Assembly: GCF_009905375.1 (NCBI RefSeq)
Contig: NC_133652.1
Coordinates: 21,401,262-21,465,261 of the forward strand
Direction: 5' to 3'
Length of the DNA: 64,000 nt
Origin: Apium graveolens
Lineage: Eukaryota > Streptophyta > Magnoliopsida > Apiales > Apiaceae
Shown: in pieces, positions 24,501 to 37,499 of the stretch
How positions within the stretch are numbered: the stretch's first letter is position 1
Layout: the number at the start of each line of letters is the position of its first letter
Made by a program: the position numbers and the translations under genes
Notes under the pieces: generated by a model
What the model saw: the letters and a program-made list of their open reading frames with translations, nothing else
Database searches by the model: none
What the model was told of the DNA's origin: nothing

Positions 24501-27500
24501 GTGCTAAGGTGAAAACGGGTCACCGCTATAAATATATATTACCTTCAAAGACTCCAGCTCTGCACTTAATTTTTCAACTTTTTTAGAATTTTCGACAGGA
24601 ATCGGGGTTTCTTTAACAGTAGCAGATGCCTCTTCACTTGCTCGCTGTACATTTTCACGTTCCCTCTGTGCATTTTCACGTTCCTTGACAAGCAATGCAT
24701 TTGTTTCTTCATATTTGTTTTGCAGGGATTTCAACATATCCTGCAACTTTGCTATCTCCCGCCCTTTCTCTTCTTCTAAATCAGTCTGCATAATGTAATA
24801 TATATATGTGGTGGATAATCTTATCGTAGAGTGTAAATACTGAACGCTAAAGAATTGGTTGTGCAAATCAAATTCTCATTCTTGACCCACAATTTTAATA
24901 GTGGCTAAATAAATCGTGCATGTAGAAATTTTATACATATACACAAACTGTCCATGGTTTTTATCTCTTTCGAATACTCTTCTCATTACAACTATTCCTA
25001 TATACGTTAAAGTACAATCTCCATTCAGATGTAAACATATAATATTCTAATACACAACATGCATATTGCTACGTAAACACTTCACCGGTATAAATATATA
25101 TTACCTTCAACATTTCCACCTCTGCACTTGATTCTTCAACTTTTTTAGAATATTCAATAGGAACTGGGGTTTCTTTAACAGTAGCAGATGCCTCTTCACT
25201 TGCTCTCTGTACATATTCACGTTCCTTCTGTGCATTTTCACGTTCCTTGACAAGCAATGCATTTGTTTCATCAAATTTAATTTGCAGGGCTTTCAATGAA
25301 TCCTGCAACTTTGCTATCTCCCACCCTTTCTCTTCTTCTAAATCAGTCTGCATAATGTAAGAAATATACTTGGTGGATAATCTTATTGTAGAGTGTAAAT
25401 ACTGAACTCTAAAGAATTTTTTGTGTAAATCAAATTCTTAATCTTGACCCATGATTTTAATAATGGCTGAATAAATTGAGAATGTAGAAATTTGTAGATG
25501 CATCTACACAAACTGTTCATGGTTTTTATCTCTTTCGAATACTATTCTCCTTGCAACTCTTTCTATATAAGGTAAGAAAGTACAATCTCCATTCAGATGT
25601 AAACATCTAATATTCTAATTCACAACATGCATAGTGCTTAGGTGAACACCGGTCACCGGTATAAATATAAATTACCTTCAACGTTTGCACCTCTGCACTT
25701 GATTCTTCAACTTTTTTAGAATCTTCGATAGAAACTGGGGTTTCTTTAACAGTAGCATATGCCTCTTCACTTGCTCTCTGTACATTTTCACGTTCCTTCT
25801 GTGCATTTTCACGTTCCTTGATAAGCAATGCATTTGTTTCGTCAAATTTGCTTTGCAGGGCTTTCAACGAATCCTGCAACTTTGCTATCTCCTGCCCTTT
25901 CTGTTCTTCTAAATCAGTCTGCATGTATGACTTTAAACTTTAGCCACTGTGAACCATGCAAACATAGAGCATAAACTTTTTGAGATTTATTTGGAAGAAA
26001 GAATCTGTTTCCCAAGGTTGCTTCTGACAAGAGCATGAGGACTCGGGCACAGTTCATCTCATGTGACAGATACAATAAAGAACTCACCAAACTTTTATGT
26101 CGGGAAATAGATGATCTCTTTCTTATTGTAATACAGTTGTCACAATCATAATGATAAGCATATTTAAGTTAACCGAATTTTAAGGTTCGATAAATTACTT
26201 CTATGAAAATAAGTGAAATGACATGATAATATAGGAAAAGTATTTGTATCGAAATGAAAGGATAAATAAACGGATAAGGTAAAATAAGGGAAGGGAACTA
26301 GACTATTAAAGTGTTATCAAAGGGCAAGATAAAATAAGTCCACTTATTACCCTTAGACGTATTTCCGACTGCAAACTTAATTTAAGGTCTTCCACTTGTT
26401 TTTGAAGTTTATCCTTTGCTTCTTTGAGTGCACCGCTTTCCCTTGCTTCCTATATAAAAAGAAGGCACATCGCTTTAGGAAAGAATAAATGAAACTTAGG
26501 GAATCTTATAAAGTCAAAAGTAGTTTCACGTGTGGTAACAAAATTATGCAAGGAGCTTAACCTTTCCCAACCCATTCTCTGAACTCTCCTAAAACCTCAA
26601 GGTGATAAGATCTCAAACTTATAACATCATGCACAAAACAATATTACATGAATACGTGTATAATTAAATTTATTGTAAACCAAGCGAGAACTCTCTCAGC
26701 CTTATTTTTGACAAATAAACTCGGTAAAATGTCTATATAATATACCAAATGAAACGTATCCAATATTTCCAACTCCTACAATGGGTCTAGGGACAGTAAG
26801 ATGTATGTTGACCTTACCTCGAGTAGAGAAGTTGTTTCCAAAGTATGTATAACATATATAAATAACAAGTGACCAATTACAGTTGTGATGCTCCCCCCCG
26901 GGTCATAGTATATCATCATCTGGCAACTCGAATTTAGTTAATTAAAAAAGCAAACTAACCCCTACCACAACCACTAATATTTGTTATTTTTATTCTTTTC
27001 ATGCCAAATGGGAAAGAAGAAAGAGAGTGTAAAATGACATAAACTATAAGTTACATAGGAAAAATAAAGGAAATCCCATACTCCCACTGTCCTACATTAG
27101 GTGGTCGAATTTCTTATATATGTATATTATTTACTTCCAAATTTATTCACTAACATTAATGATCATCTTTCCATTTTTCAGAACCCACAACGTTGCTACA
27201 TGTTCCAACAACATTAAATACTTCCAATATATAAATCTTTTTCCAGAACTATAGCATTACACTTCCACCGCATACACTTCATCTTAATAACGATATTACA
27301 GAAACAATACAATATCAACTACTATTAAAATTGTAAAACAGACATATTCTCGAAAGTTCTGAAAAGGATTGTAGGACACTTGAATTGGGGTGGTGATTTT
27401 TAAGTGTCCATATTACAGTGAGTACCTTGTAATCAACAACCAAGTTTCAGATTGACAACATATTGAAGATGGCTATCTTGTACTAACGCATGTTTACAAC

Positions 27501-30500
27501 ACAAAGACCTACCATTTTTAGTTTGCGAAGCTCCTGTTTTGCAACTCTTACCCTCCATCTGCATTGTGTGAAAATGGATGCCCTAATCAACTTCCTATAG
27601 TAAGCAAAATCTCTATGACCGCGCCAACGTGACTGCAGATAGAGTATTAATGAATAACAGAATAAGGATCGCATTAACCCGAAAATCTCAACACAGCAAC
27701 TATATACTAACTTGTATCAAAATTGATGCCTTCGTTTGTCTCCTATATTTAAACTCTTTGCGCGCAGCCGTTGCCCGTAAACTTGTTTGGATGAGCACAA
27801 CAGAATATCGAAGTTTGTTGAACGCTCTCCTTGCTGAGGTCCCCCGCCTCTTCGTCTGAATTTTCAGAGATGCTGCTTCTTTCTTCAAATTACCATACAT
27901 TTGCAAAGCAATGCTTCCTATTATTCATAATCATAGATAAATAGATTAAGATATATAATGAACAATTAATAAGGAATTTAACATAATATGATACCAATGT
28001 AATGGGTCCTGCGCTAGCTGTTGTGATGTCATTCTAAAAAATGTATGGGAAGTGAACAGTGTTTAGACACACCTCTACAGAAAGACTGCAAAGCAACAGA
28101 TGCAAACACTATAGCACGAAAAAATTTCCGAGTAAGATAAGCTCTCATCTTTCTTTGAATGACCTTGGCTGAACTGCTGAGCTTTAGTGCTCTCCGTGCA
28201 TCAAGATCGGCCATCTGACCAGCTCTTAGGAAAATTTTTGTTTTTCCAGTCTGCAATTTAAATACACATGACAGAAAAGAGAAATTAAAAGAACTCAATG
28301 AGAAGATTGGAAGATAATATTTTGGTTCTATCTGTAGATCAGTAGTAGATGAGTGCCATTATAATCAAACTTCAAAGAAGTTAAGTCAGAGATGATCAAT
28401 ATTAAAACATTTTGCCTGCAGTGATGGCCATCGAGTTATGGAAGTTATATTAGACGACCAACTATCTCAAAAGGTTAAGTAAAGGATAACCCGCCAAATG
28501 TATCATATAGTATTAAAATTAAATTCATCATATAGTATAAATTCCCTCACCTCAAATCCCAATAAGGGTAAGAGTGGATGAACAATGACCCACTAGTAGC
28601 CTAAAAGAAAGTGTCTACATAATTTGGGAGTGCCTGGGATTTATATTCAAGAATCTGGGTGAACCAAACTTCAATACCCGCTTAACTGACTAACTACCCA
28701 CTAAATGATCACATATCAATAAATTTGAGGTTCAATTAAATTATATGTTCTATGTTACTTTTCCCTTTATGTTCTTAGGTCGATGTTTTTAACAAGCCCA
28801 GAGTAAATTTACAGCTTGAGGGAGACAGGGTTTGTAGATATTATAGATAATTAGGACCTCAGAGTATGATGGGATGCATGCTCGGGTGACTCAAATCATG
28901 AGGTGGTTCTAACAATTAGGAAATACAAGAATATCGGCTCTTTCCTGCGTATACTGTAAATCACAAAAAGGAACCGTCTTCCACTTTTATTCATCTACAG
29001 TTCTGGACTGACGCAATGCAATAAAGTAGGTATAGCTAGAACAAGCCTCAAAGAAGACTGCGAAGCGTATTATTCTGCTCAAGGAATACAGCTAAAGAAT
29101 TAAACTAAACAAATTTAAACACGAATAGTAGAATTAAATTTTGACAAGTCAGTAACCAATCCTTATACCTGATATCCAGTAAGGCCAGCCTTCTCCAAAA
29201 TCTTTTCACAAGCTGTCTTTTCATCAAGACTACACAAATACAATAAACACACAAAAGTAAGAATCTAGCACATATCAATCAGCTAAAAGTCCCAAGAAAT
29301 AGAAGAAGAAAAAACTGTAAATTATACAATTAAAAAGGCTGCAGATCCCCGTCCCACATATCAACATATATCAGAAGTTACAATAGTGCAAATATGAAGA
29401 AAATACCAGCCCAAATGGGTGAACCATAAGACCACCACAAACCTCCAAAAGATCATAAAATTTTGTTGGTTAATTAGGTAATGGTTTACAGTCTTATATG
29501 CATTTAAAAATTTCCCACATCATGCAATGTGTGACGGGCTGTTACACTTTAGAACAGGGCTTATACTTACTTCCCATCCATAATTTCTGGAGCAAGGAAA
29601 CTAAATCGACTTAGAAAATCAAAAAATGTCTTGCGAGTAGGATAGCCGGCACAACTGATTCTGATAGCCTCAAGAACACCCTGCATAAATTAAAAAATAT
29701 AATGTTAACACCAAATGAAAAGCTAAGGGAAATGAAAATTTCTATACAACAACAAGAAGGTATCCATGTACTCACGCCACATCGTAGCTGTTGTATGATG
29801 TTGACATTCTCAAAAACAGCAGGTTTAAGGAGATTATTAGGCTTCACACATCTGATGTAATGAGGTTCTGTAGAATTAAGCGTTTCCATTAATTGTTGGA
29901 GTTGTGCCTGCAAAATTTTTTAGTAGTAACCGTTTTTACCTTTTTGCAAAAGGAAGGGCTTGAAATATTTCTATATTTCCAAATGTTTACAGTATCAATG
30001 AAAAAAAATAAAATCAGTCCATTGTGTTAATGACAAGAACCTTTTTATTTCTATACCTTGAACCGAGATCCTATAGATGAGAACTTGGAAGATTTTGATG
30101 ATGACTTGGTTGTCTCTTCAGGAAGTGGTGGGAAAAGGCCAGCTACAAAAGAGCATTTGGAAGCACTCAACAAATCTTGATGTTCGGCCACAACATAGTC
30201 TTTGTTTTTGTCCAAAAATAGATCAGATTGATATTGGACCTAAAACCAACATGCAGCATGAAGCCATGTAATTTAGAAGACACCTCCATTTTGCAGCACT
30301 TAGTAAATATAGCAGTAAATGCTTATTACAGACCTCTCCAGCATAATGAGAAATAATAAAATCAGTCCGCGACAATTTTGGTTTGATAAAACGTTTGTTG
30401 GCTTTGAATGTCGCATAAAGCTTAGTTGAAAATGTCTCGTGAGTTGACTTTGGGAACATGCTGAAATAAAAACAAGCACAAGATAAACAATTAAGTCCGC

Positions 30501-33500
30501 AGTAGCAGGCAAATGCTCATAGTATTGTATGTGAAGACATCAGACTTGATCATGAAACACCCTTGAATACACAAATCTCAAATATTATGATGAGAAACAT
30601 GATATTATTCATTATCCTACCAGGCTTCGTCAAGCAGAGCAACGATCCCTCCAGGTTTCTGCAAACGAAGTCAATAGAACCTTTGGTGAAACATTTACTG
30701 TAAGATCTATAATTAGCCGAACTAGTAACTGTTAAGTACTCTATATATTGAAGACATATCTCTGGACTCAAAATCGTACATCGTGAGTTATAATATTAGA
30801 CCAAGAAAATCAATCACTTAGTGCATGACCCGTAGTCTGATTTTTGAATGAAATCATTACGCTCCTAAGTAGCGATAATTCAGCACCACCTATGTTCTAT
30901 TTCAAAAAGGTTCACTTTGCATCTTTTAGCAACTCCCTTGATGAAGCATATTTAACCCTAAAAAAATGCCACTCCCCAAACAATAATGTAAGTATTTAGC
31001 AAAAGAACGATAATGCAATTATGGTTGAATAAAATAATTGAGTGAGCATATGATACGTGTAATACATATAACACTTTGACTTTGACTAATCTAAGATTTG
31101 GCGTATTATGATAAATGAGTTGTTTTCTAAACATATCCACACTCTCTAAATATAGTACACTTTGTAGCTTATAGGGATAAAAGTGAAAAAACTTAATTAT
31201 AGTAAAAAATTCAGTGCAGTAATTGCATTTATTAATCAGCGTGAATTGGCATAGACCTTAAATTGACAACATTTTAGGTACAAAAGGGGTACTCAACAAC
31301 AATACAAAAGAATATATATTATTAGTAGTGGATTTCCGGGACATCATAGGAAAGATAATTTCACTATATTTGTGAACGACAGGTCCGGATATAGTATTTT
31401 ATTTGAGTATAGTAGCCCTGCCTAGATTCATGCTTTTAGACACTGCAAAATCAGATAAAAAATTATCTTCATCAACCAGTAAATTACACATTTTGACTTA
31501 ATGCACCACACTGGCCACATGGCAGGTCCGTGCAGTGGACCTTTGGATGCCTAACATGCACTTGGCTCAAAAATGCACTCAGACTCAACAACAAAGATAC
31601 TTCTTGATCAAAAGAGTCACTCTCTGTCCATCTCTCCGCTATTGTACTACCAAGCAACACTTCTGCTATTCCATAGCAGGCAGATCGACATTTATCAGGC
31701 GGAACTATATACGTTATTCGTCAAGCACTAAGCATGCTATCTACAGTCTAGTACACGGTATTTCTTGCTCATTAGCACTCTAACAGTTCGTCTTTCGTGT
31801 AGCAGAGAGGGTAGGCGAAGTTATATTCTCTCTTCCAGTAATGGGAAGTTGCTGAGATTGAACAGCATTTTAGTCCTCCAACATCGCTAATGACATCGAA
31901 GAAATAAGCTCTATCTTCTAGTCTTTCACTATATAGAACTGAATGTTTGTGTTGTACTTTACTATTGAAACTAGCTTTAGCCTGCAGATTATCAAAATTC
32001 AGGTCAATAACTAACCTAAAGGTTTACCTTTTCAATCAGATCTAGGACATCTTGGTTATCGACAAACTCTATGTAGCTCCAGTTGATCGCCTCTTTTGTA
32101 TACTCTTCTTGTTCCATCTTGAACACATGCTGTTAAATCGCCAAATTATAATTAAAGTGTAAAAGCTGTCTTAGAATGGCGCACCAAAAATGACGAACTT
32201 ATTACCTGGTTGAAATGTTGTTGCAGCTTCTCATTTGTATAATTAATGCAAAACTGCTCAAAACTGCACCAGACATATATAATCAGCCCAGATTAAAATG
32301 AGGCACTAGCAAAATCAATTTCAACCAGTCAAGACATGGAGGATGACCCAGTCAAGACATGGAGGATGAAGACATGGTCCATTCGTAATTTACAAAACAT
32401 GGAAACAGAGGTTATGTGAGTCTCCCTTTGTGTGTCTTATAATAAAATATTGACTAGTACTGGATGTTATGAGCTCCTATGTGCTTACAATTTATAATGG
32501 AAGGTGGCTGTGAAAGAACTGTTTCATGTCGCACGCCTCAATATATTATATATGTATAATAACACATGGTACATTTCAATATTAGAGCATAAAACAGAAG
32601 TTACCAAACATACAAGTAGGAGAGAGATACTTAGAAGTATAATACAGGGTATGAGGAAATTGCAATTTGTGAAATTCTTCATGAAAATATATTAAACTTA
32701 TTAATAAAATAAAAGTTAATAGAGTCCAAACTTTCTCTCTTGTAATGCAAACAGATCAACACGAACATGAGGATGGGGAACCATAGTGACATGAACACAT
32801 TAAGATGTGTGTGTCTATTTGACCCCGGAATACCATTAATTCAATAACTAGACCGTGAAGGTCAGAAAAAAGACACTTTGGAACTGGTGAAATGACAATA
32901 ACCTTTTGACTAAAGTAATAACATAGAAGACATGCATGCTTGTTTGTCCAGAAAACATGCTGAAATGTGGGAAAGAGATTCCAGTAGAAAATTTGATTAG
33001 TGAGCAACGATGACAGATGTGTAAAACTCACCAATAAAAAATAAGAAGCTACAGTCACCATCCCCAATTAATTAGTACGTCAGACATGATTTTCTCTTCT
33101 TACAAGTTCAAAACTAGAGTACAATGCCTTGAAGACATAGTAACAGAAACCAAAGAGATTACTATAGCATGAAACACATACTAGCATTACAATTCCATAG
33201 TACATATAATTCTTTTAAATCCTTAATATATATCAGCTTATACCTGTTACTCTTAAAGCTTTCAAAACCATAGATGTCAAGAACCCCAATAAGAGATTTT
33301 GAGTTAGGATCTTGCCCAATCGATTTGTTGATTTTATCTACCAACCTGCATTCATAAAAACCATGGACCCTTGAACATTAACATCATTAAAGGATCAAAA
33401 GCCAAAAAAGAAAAAAAATTAATGCTCCTGTCCATCACTCTAGGGGTAAAAGCTAACCATCAAAGCCAATTGGGCTCCCCATTCTTTTTTCCTTTTGGCA

Positions 33501-36500
33501 AAAGAAGTATTAATTTGGTATATTTTGTGCAAATAATCCCTTATGTTGCACCTCTCCCCAAAAAAAAGAAAAGGGGAGCCAAATAGACTCGTATCTTACC
33601 AGTCAAACAAGCGTGAATATAGTGTCTTGGCTAAGCCATCTCTTCCAACTGTTGCGGCCTCTGGATCGAGACTTCTTTTGATAACTTCTTCTGGTGTAAC
33701 CATTACACGCTTCAGTAGTGCATCTTCCAACGCATGATGATCACACCTGAAAATATTATTTATTAATCCTCACAACCAAAATATACAAAAAAATCATATA
33801 TATATATATATATTTAGAGAGAGAGAGAGAGAGCATGAATGCTTTATTCATACTTGAGAAGTTCTACTGTTGTTTGAAGGTGAAACTGGGAATTCTCATC
33901 TTTCAGAATTGATGAATCGATTTCTTTCCCTTTAGCAAATTCTATGTTTCCGATATGAAGAATGGCAGCAACGACTCTGAAAATTGCTTCCTGAATGGCG
34001 TGGAAGGGTGATTGCATAATCACTGTATACAGTGACATAGAAGTTAGGAGAGAGAATTTCTATAAAAAAAACTATACCTGTTCAACTTCACTGATGCCGA
34101 CTACATCCATGGCTCTTCTAGTGGCGAGATATTCTTCAGAATCATTAACACCAACAAGTTCATAGCATTTTGATTGATTAAGATAGTGAAACGATTTAGG
34201 ATCTCCCAGCTTATATTTCTTAACTTCCTGATACAAATTACAGGTTTTAATAAGTATGGAATATTAAGGACAGACTGAAGTAGAAAAGTAAACTTAATTA
34301 ATATACCTCCGACGGTGCTGCACAAAGAAGGTAAAAACAGTGATAGTTGCGTTCAGGGTCTGAAATCTGGCATACGCGAGACCTCTCAAGAAGGTAAGTT
34401 CTAATAGCTGCTCCTGATATTTTCCCGTGTCTATCAAACTGAATTTCAACAAATTTGCCAAACCGACTGTCCGACATAACATAAGAGCAAGCAAGGAAAA
34501 CAGCCATTAGGTTTCAATAACTAAAATGTTTTAGAATGAAAGAAACCACAAGCTCGCAGTACGGCCCCACCTCGAATTATTGTTTCTGACAGTTTTTGCA
34601 TTTCCAAAAGCCTCGAGAACTGGATTAGACTGCATTTTCAGGGTTCAATAGTCAAGCTTAACATTTTAATTGAAAGCATAGAAAGCTAGTACCAAAGGAG
34701 GAAAGATTTACTGCAAATCAGTAAATTCTCTTCAAGTTGAAAAAAAAATTGGAAAGTAAAGCAACACAATTTGTAGCTCTACAAATTTTGAATATAATGT
34801 AATTTACGCTAGTAGTAGAATTGGTAAGAGAACAAAAGAATATATGCATAGATTTGGTGGTCTTTTATAGTATCAAGATAAAAATTTATGTCTATATTTT
34901 TCAATTTATTAAATATAAAAAGATAAAGAATGACAAATTTTTTATTTTTTTAATATTGATAAAATTTGATTCATTTTTTTCAATTTTTATGCATTCGCAA
35001 GATCATAACAGAAAATATTTAAAGGACTTCCATTAAAGTCAAACTCAACCTAACGGACGTGAAAGTTTTTTATGTTCAGTTACTAGATTGCAAGGTTTAA
35101 TTGGCTGTGTTATGCATTCGAAAGTTTGTTGAGTTTGATGCTCCACTTACAGGTTGGACTTAGTTAAGTAATGAAAGTGACAGTTAACACGAAAGCTTTT
35201 TAAACAACTTTTGCCTTACCAAGTACATCCTAACTTGTATCTAAATTGATTTGTAGAGAGGATGCATCTCTTCGATCTTTTGTACCATTCCTGTCCTATT
35301 TAGTAAATCAAAATTTTTCTATTTATAACATTATGGTCCGCACGTCCGGTTTACATACTTGCGAAGAACTGGTATTACATATTTTCCCGCTACCAAGGAC
35401 ATAGTAAACATATTTGTGATTTCATTGTAGTCATTATGCAAACATGTTTTTCTTGCTTTTTATGCACATGGCTATTTCTTCTTCTTCTTGTTTTTTCACT
35501 ATATTTTTCTCCTAGCACGTCATATAGTATTTACGAGTCAAACACAAATTTAAAGATATTTGGTACTTGTCTTAAAGGATAATTCAGATTACATAAATCT
35601 AGAATTAAAGTAGAGTTAGATTATAAATCTTACTTCTAAAACTTGTTGTTCGACTGTCCGTCCTTCAGTTTGTTTATGTCCACCCAAGTAGGCAAGGTAG
35701 TGCATAAGCATTTTAGTAGTTTCAGTTTTGCCAGCCCCACTTTCACCACTGACTAGAATTGAGTTGCTCTTTCCCTCATTAACCATTGCCCTAATTTATC
35801 TCAATCAAGTTAGTAACTTGAAGTTTATGACAATGAGGTTTCAATATAAGCAATGGACATAATACCTAAAAGCGACATCTGCAATTGCAAAAACATGAGG
35901 ACTCAGTTCTCCAAATGGTGCTCCTTTGTATTGTTCCATCATGTAACCATCATACAAATGGTTCAACTTTTGGAATGGATTTATGGCGATAAGAATACTG
36001 CCGGTATAAGTCTGCCATAATGTGAGAGTAGGATACAATATTATGACAGAGCCGCCCATAGCTGCATTAGTTCAGTGCTTTCCCTCACCAGGTGAACATT
36101 AACTAGTTATGAAAATAATTGTTTATTAATATCCTTACATAGATTTCATTATGTTGATATCTAGTTGCCAAATTCTGCAGGACTCCAGGCTCATGAAGAT
36201 ATGATAGCTTTGTCATGTCATCAACTCCGACAGCGGGTGCATCTTCATCCTTCGGATAGATTGAAGATTTGTTCGCAACAACCTGAGAAGGAATAGAAAT
36301 TTCCCAACTTATTTAGGATTATGAGATTTAAATAAAACAAATAATTCTCCCTAGTTCGTGATTTATTGCGTCTTAACTTGGGATTTAGCCAATTTTTCCA
36401 TACACCTATTTAAAAAGTTCAAATGTCAGTTTTTACATACACCTATTAGTGGCCTTCATAATTTTTCGTATGTTATTTCATCCAATGTTTTTCTCTCAGA

Positions 36501-37139
36501 CCCTCGCCCAACTTACTAAAACATCTATGCTAGGCACCATGCTTATGAACTTTGCACCCAAAAAAATCAACATATATCGGGGAAAAAACATTAAAAGCGG
36601 TATGTGGAGTGAATTCATTTGAGTAATTAGTAAATGTTGGATAATAAAATCTCAATTTTACCGTCTCCCCATTTGAAGTCTTTACTTCAATCTCTTGCCC
36701 TTTTACTTTTGTTACTTGCCCATCGATCCACACTGCCGTTGGGTCCTCAACCCAAACATGAGCACCAACAAGAAAATTCCCCGCGGTACCCTGTAAAAAT
36801 TGAAATTATTGGAAAGCAACTAGTGGCGCATAATTATAGATCACCTGATTAAATACATTCTATTAAAAGTGTAATTGCATGAAATTTAAACACCCTACAA
36901 TTTCATGATTGTTATGCACATAATTCATATAAAACTTGTACAACCCTACAATCAAATCATTAAACGTGTAATTGCATTCAAAACAAGTGTTAATATTGTA
37001 CACTAGTCAAAATTTATAAAAAAATAATAATTAGTGACCAGCATTAAAATATTAAGACTAGTTTGGCCCGGCTAATTTGAAATTCTGGTTCTGTCACTAA
37101 CAGCGGTAAATAGAATAGGGCATGTATTGTGTGTACCAT
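14629..37139 (-). CDS. Class XI myosin heavy chain (full gene, 40 exons)
   Basis: Actin-based motor for organelle transport and cytoplasmic streaming. I placed exons by GT..AG borders and frame: 37137-37139, 36662-36790, 36139-36282, 35866-36011, 35634-35790, 34571-34629, 34307-34466, 34078-34227, 33854-33990, 33600-33746, 33244-33345, 32206-32263, 32028-32129, 30621-30658, 30334-30460, 30057-30239, 29776-29907, 29571-29680, 29169-29229, 28073-28250, 27712-27917, 27513-27632, 26351-26449, 25676-25918, 25105-25347, 24543-24785, 23503-23642, 18410-18596, 18292-18315, 17939-18196, 17690-17839, 17396-17602, 16828-16971, 16576-16646, 16298-16397, 16162-16218, 15811-15867, 15646-15726, 15222-15304, 14629-14752. 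The total is 5,160 nt (1,719 residues) with no internal stop in any exon. The usual family length is about 1,500-1,550; the excess is mostly two extra copies of an 81-residue exon. The gene looks intact. Which myosin XI paralogue it is cannot be told by eye. Confidence 0.93.
16427..16515. repeat. (AT)n/(GT)n microsatellite in myosin intron
   Basis: Alternating 'tatatatatacgtatatatatat' runs end in a GT run at 16,495-16,513. It lies in the intron between exons 16,576-16,646 and 16,298-16,397. Confidence 0.9.
20596..20601 (-). terminator. Candidate poly(A) signal for the short myosin transcript
   Basis: AATAAA on the minus strand about 345 bp downstream of the alternative stop at 20,944, inside the intron. 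It is a plausible site for intronic polyadenylation. Position-based only. Confidence 0.3.
20944..21544 (-). CDS. Alternative 3'-terminal exons of myosin XI (DIL-less isoform)
   Basis: Two exons inside the 4.9 kb intron between 23,503 and 18,596: 21,294-21,544 and 20,944-20,996. The upstream exon ends LQESLNR in phase 2. It can splice to 18,596 (RLEEKL) or, equally in phase, to 21,544 ([17 protein letters not shown]). The alternative exon continues one coiled-coil turn, becomes Ser/Thr/Pro-rich ([24 protein letters not shown]), then joins the second exon and stops after [11 protein letters not shown] (TGA 20,944-20,946). The short protein would be about 1,306 residues: motor, neck and coil but no DIL tail. 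From memory similar DFF-ending tails occur in some plant myosin models; unverified. It could instead be exons of a captured gene. Confidence 0.6.
22156..22180. repeat. (GT)n microsatellite in myosin intron
   Basis: A pure GT run of about 12 units in the large intron, upstream of the alternative exons. The surrounding 21,560-23,500 holds no exon I can identify. Confidence 0.9.
24543..25918 (-). repeat. Triplicated coiled-coil exon in myosin XI
   Basis: Three exons of exactly 243 bp (25,676-25,918; 25,105-25,347; 24,543-24,785) each encode 81 residues of the pattern TDLEE(E/Q)KG.EIAKLQD...ETNALL.KERENAQ(K/R)ERE..QRASEEA.ATVKETP. The flanking intron sequence is repeated too (shared 'tctccattcagatgtaaa' and 'ttatctctttc.aatact'), so the duplicated unit is about 562-571 bp. 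All three exons are phase 0-0 with intact GT/AG borders, so any combination keeps frame. The protein copies differ at roughly 15-25 percent of positions, so the triplication is not brand new. It adds 162 residues (about 24 nm of coiled coil) to the usual rod. Confidence 0.93.
27513..28200 (-). other. Myosin XI neck: six IQ motifs
   Basis: Exons 28,073-28,250, 27,712-27,917 and 27,513-27,632 encode six successive light-chain (calmodulin) binding motifs, starting near [69 protein letters not shown] and [16 protein letters not shown]. Six is the normal number for plant class XI. The fifth motif is completed only by joining two exons. Confidence 0.88.
28073..37139 (-). other. Myosin XI: N-terminal SH3-like and motor domain exons
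   Basis: The SH3-like start is [17 protein letters not shown]. The P-loop GESGAGKT is in exon 35,634-35,790 (about residues 155-162). Switch I (NNNSSRFGKF) is made across exons 34,571-34,629 and 34,307-34,466. Switch II/relay (DIYGFESFK) is in 33,244-33,345 and the actin-contact region ([13 protein letters not shown]) in 29,776-29,907. The last motor exon, 28,073-28,250, holds the converter end [12 protein letters not shown]. All key nucleotide-binding residues are present, so an active motor is expected. The initiating ATG is the least certain part: minus-strand ATG at 37,139-37,137 is followed at once by a GT donor and gives [10 protein letters not shown], which resembles the start of many plant myosin XI proteins. 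Confidence 0.88.
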
Positions 37140-37440
37140 TAAAATGATCCCATGGATGTGGAAATATTAGGTTGGATGACGTCCAATAATATAACTCCGA
37201 TGACAAAAAAGTTGAGCCGGTAACGTAGAGGCGATAAGATGGTGGCCGGAAAAGAAGTAAGAGGTGGCGAATCGGCGGGAAGATACGAGAGAGAATGAAA
37301 GAAAGGATGGTGAGGAGAGAGAGAGGTGATTGAGGAGAAAGTGAGTGTGGAGTATGTGGTTGCGAGGGATAGAGGGACATAGTCATTTGCAACAAAATAG
37401 GATGACATGTATCTCTTTCTCTCTCTATCTCTCGCTCCTT
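37137..37440 (-). promoter_or_regulatory. Myosin XI 5' leader, CT-rich, with ATG-only coding exon
   Basis: On the minus strand 37,345-37,250 is strongly CT-rich ('ctctctctctcctcacc', 'cattctctctcg'), a common plant 5' UTR composition. It ends in ATG at 37,139-37,137, directly followed by donor GTACAC. Coding exon 1 would thus contribute only the start codon, joined through a 346 bp intron to exon 36,662-36,790. No convincing TATA box was identified. Confidence 0.55.
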
Positions 37441-37499
37441 CTCCACTGGTATTCGATTTTGGCGGGGAGGGTTATAAACGGTAAGAGGGCATCTAAAAC

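Noticed and set aside
31535..31783. Plus-strand 82-codon frame conserved at 50,355
   Set aside because: It sits in a myosin intron, opposite strand, and is conserved only because the intron was duplicated recently.
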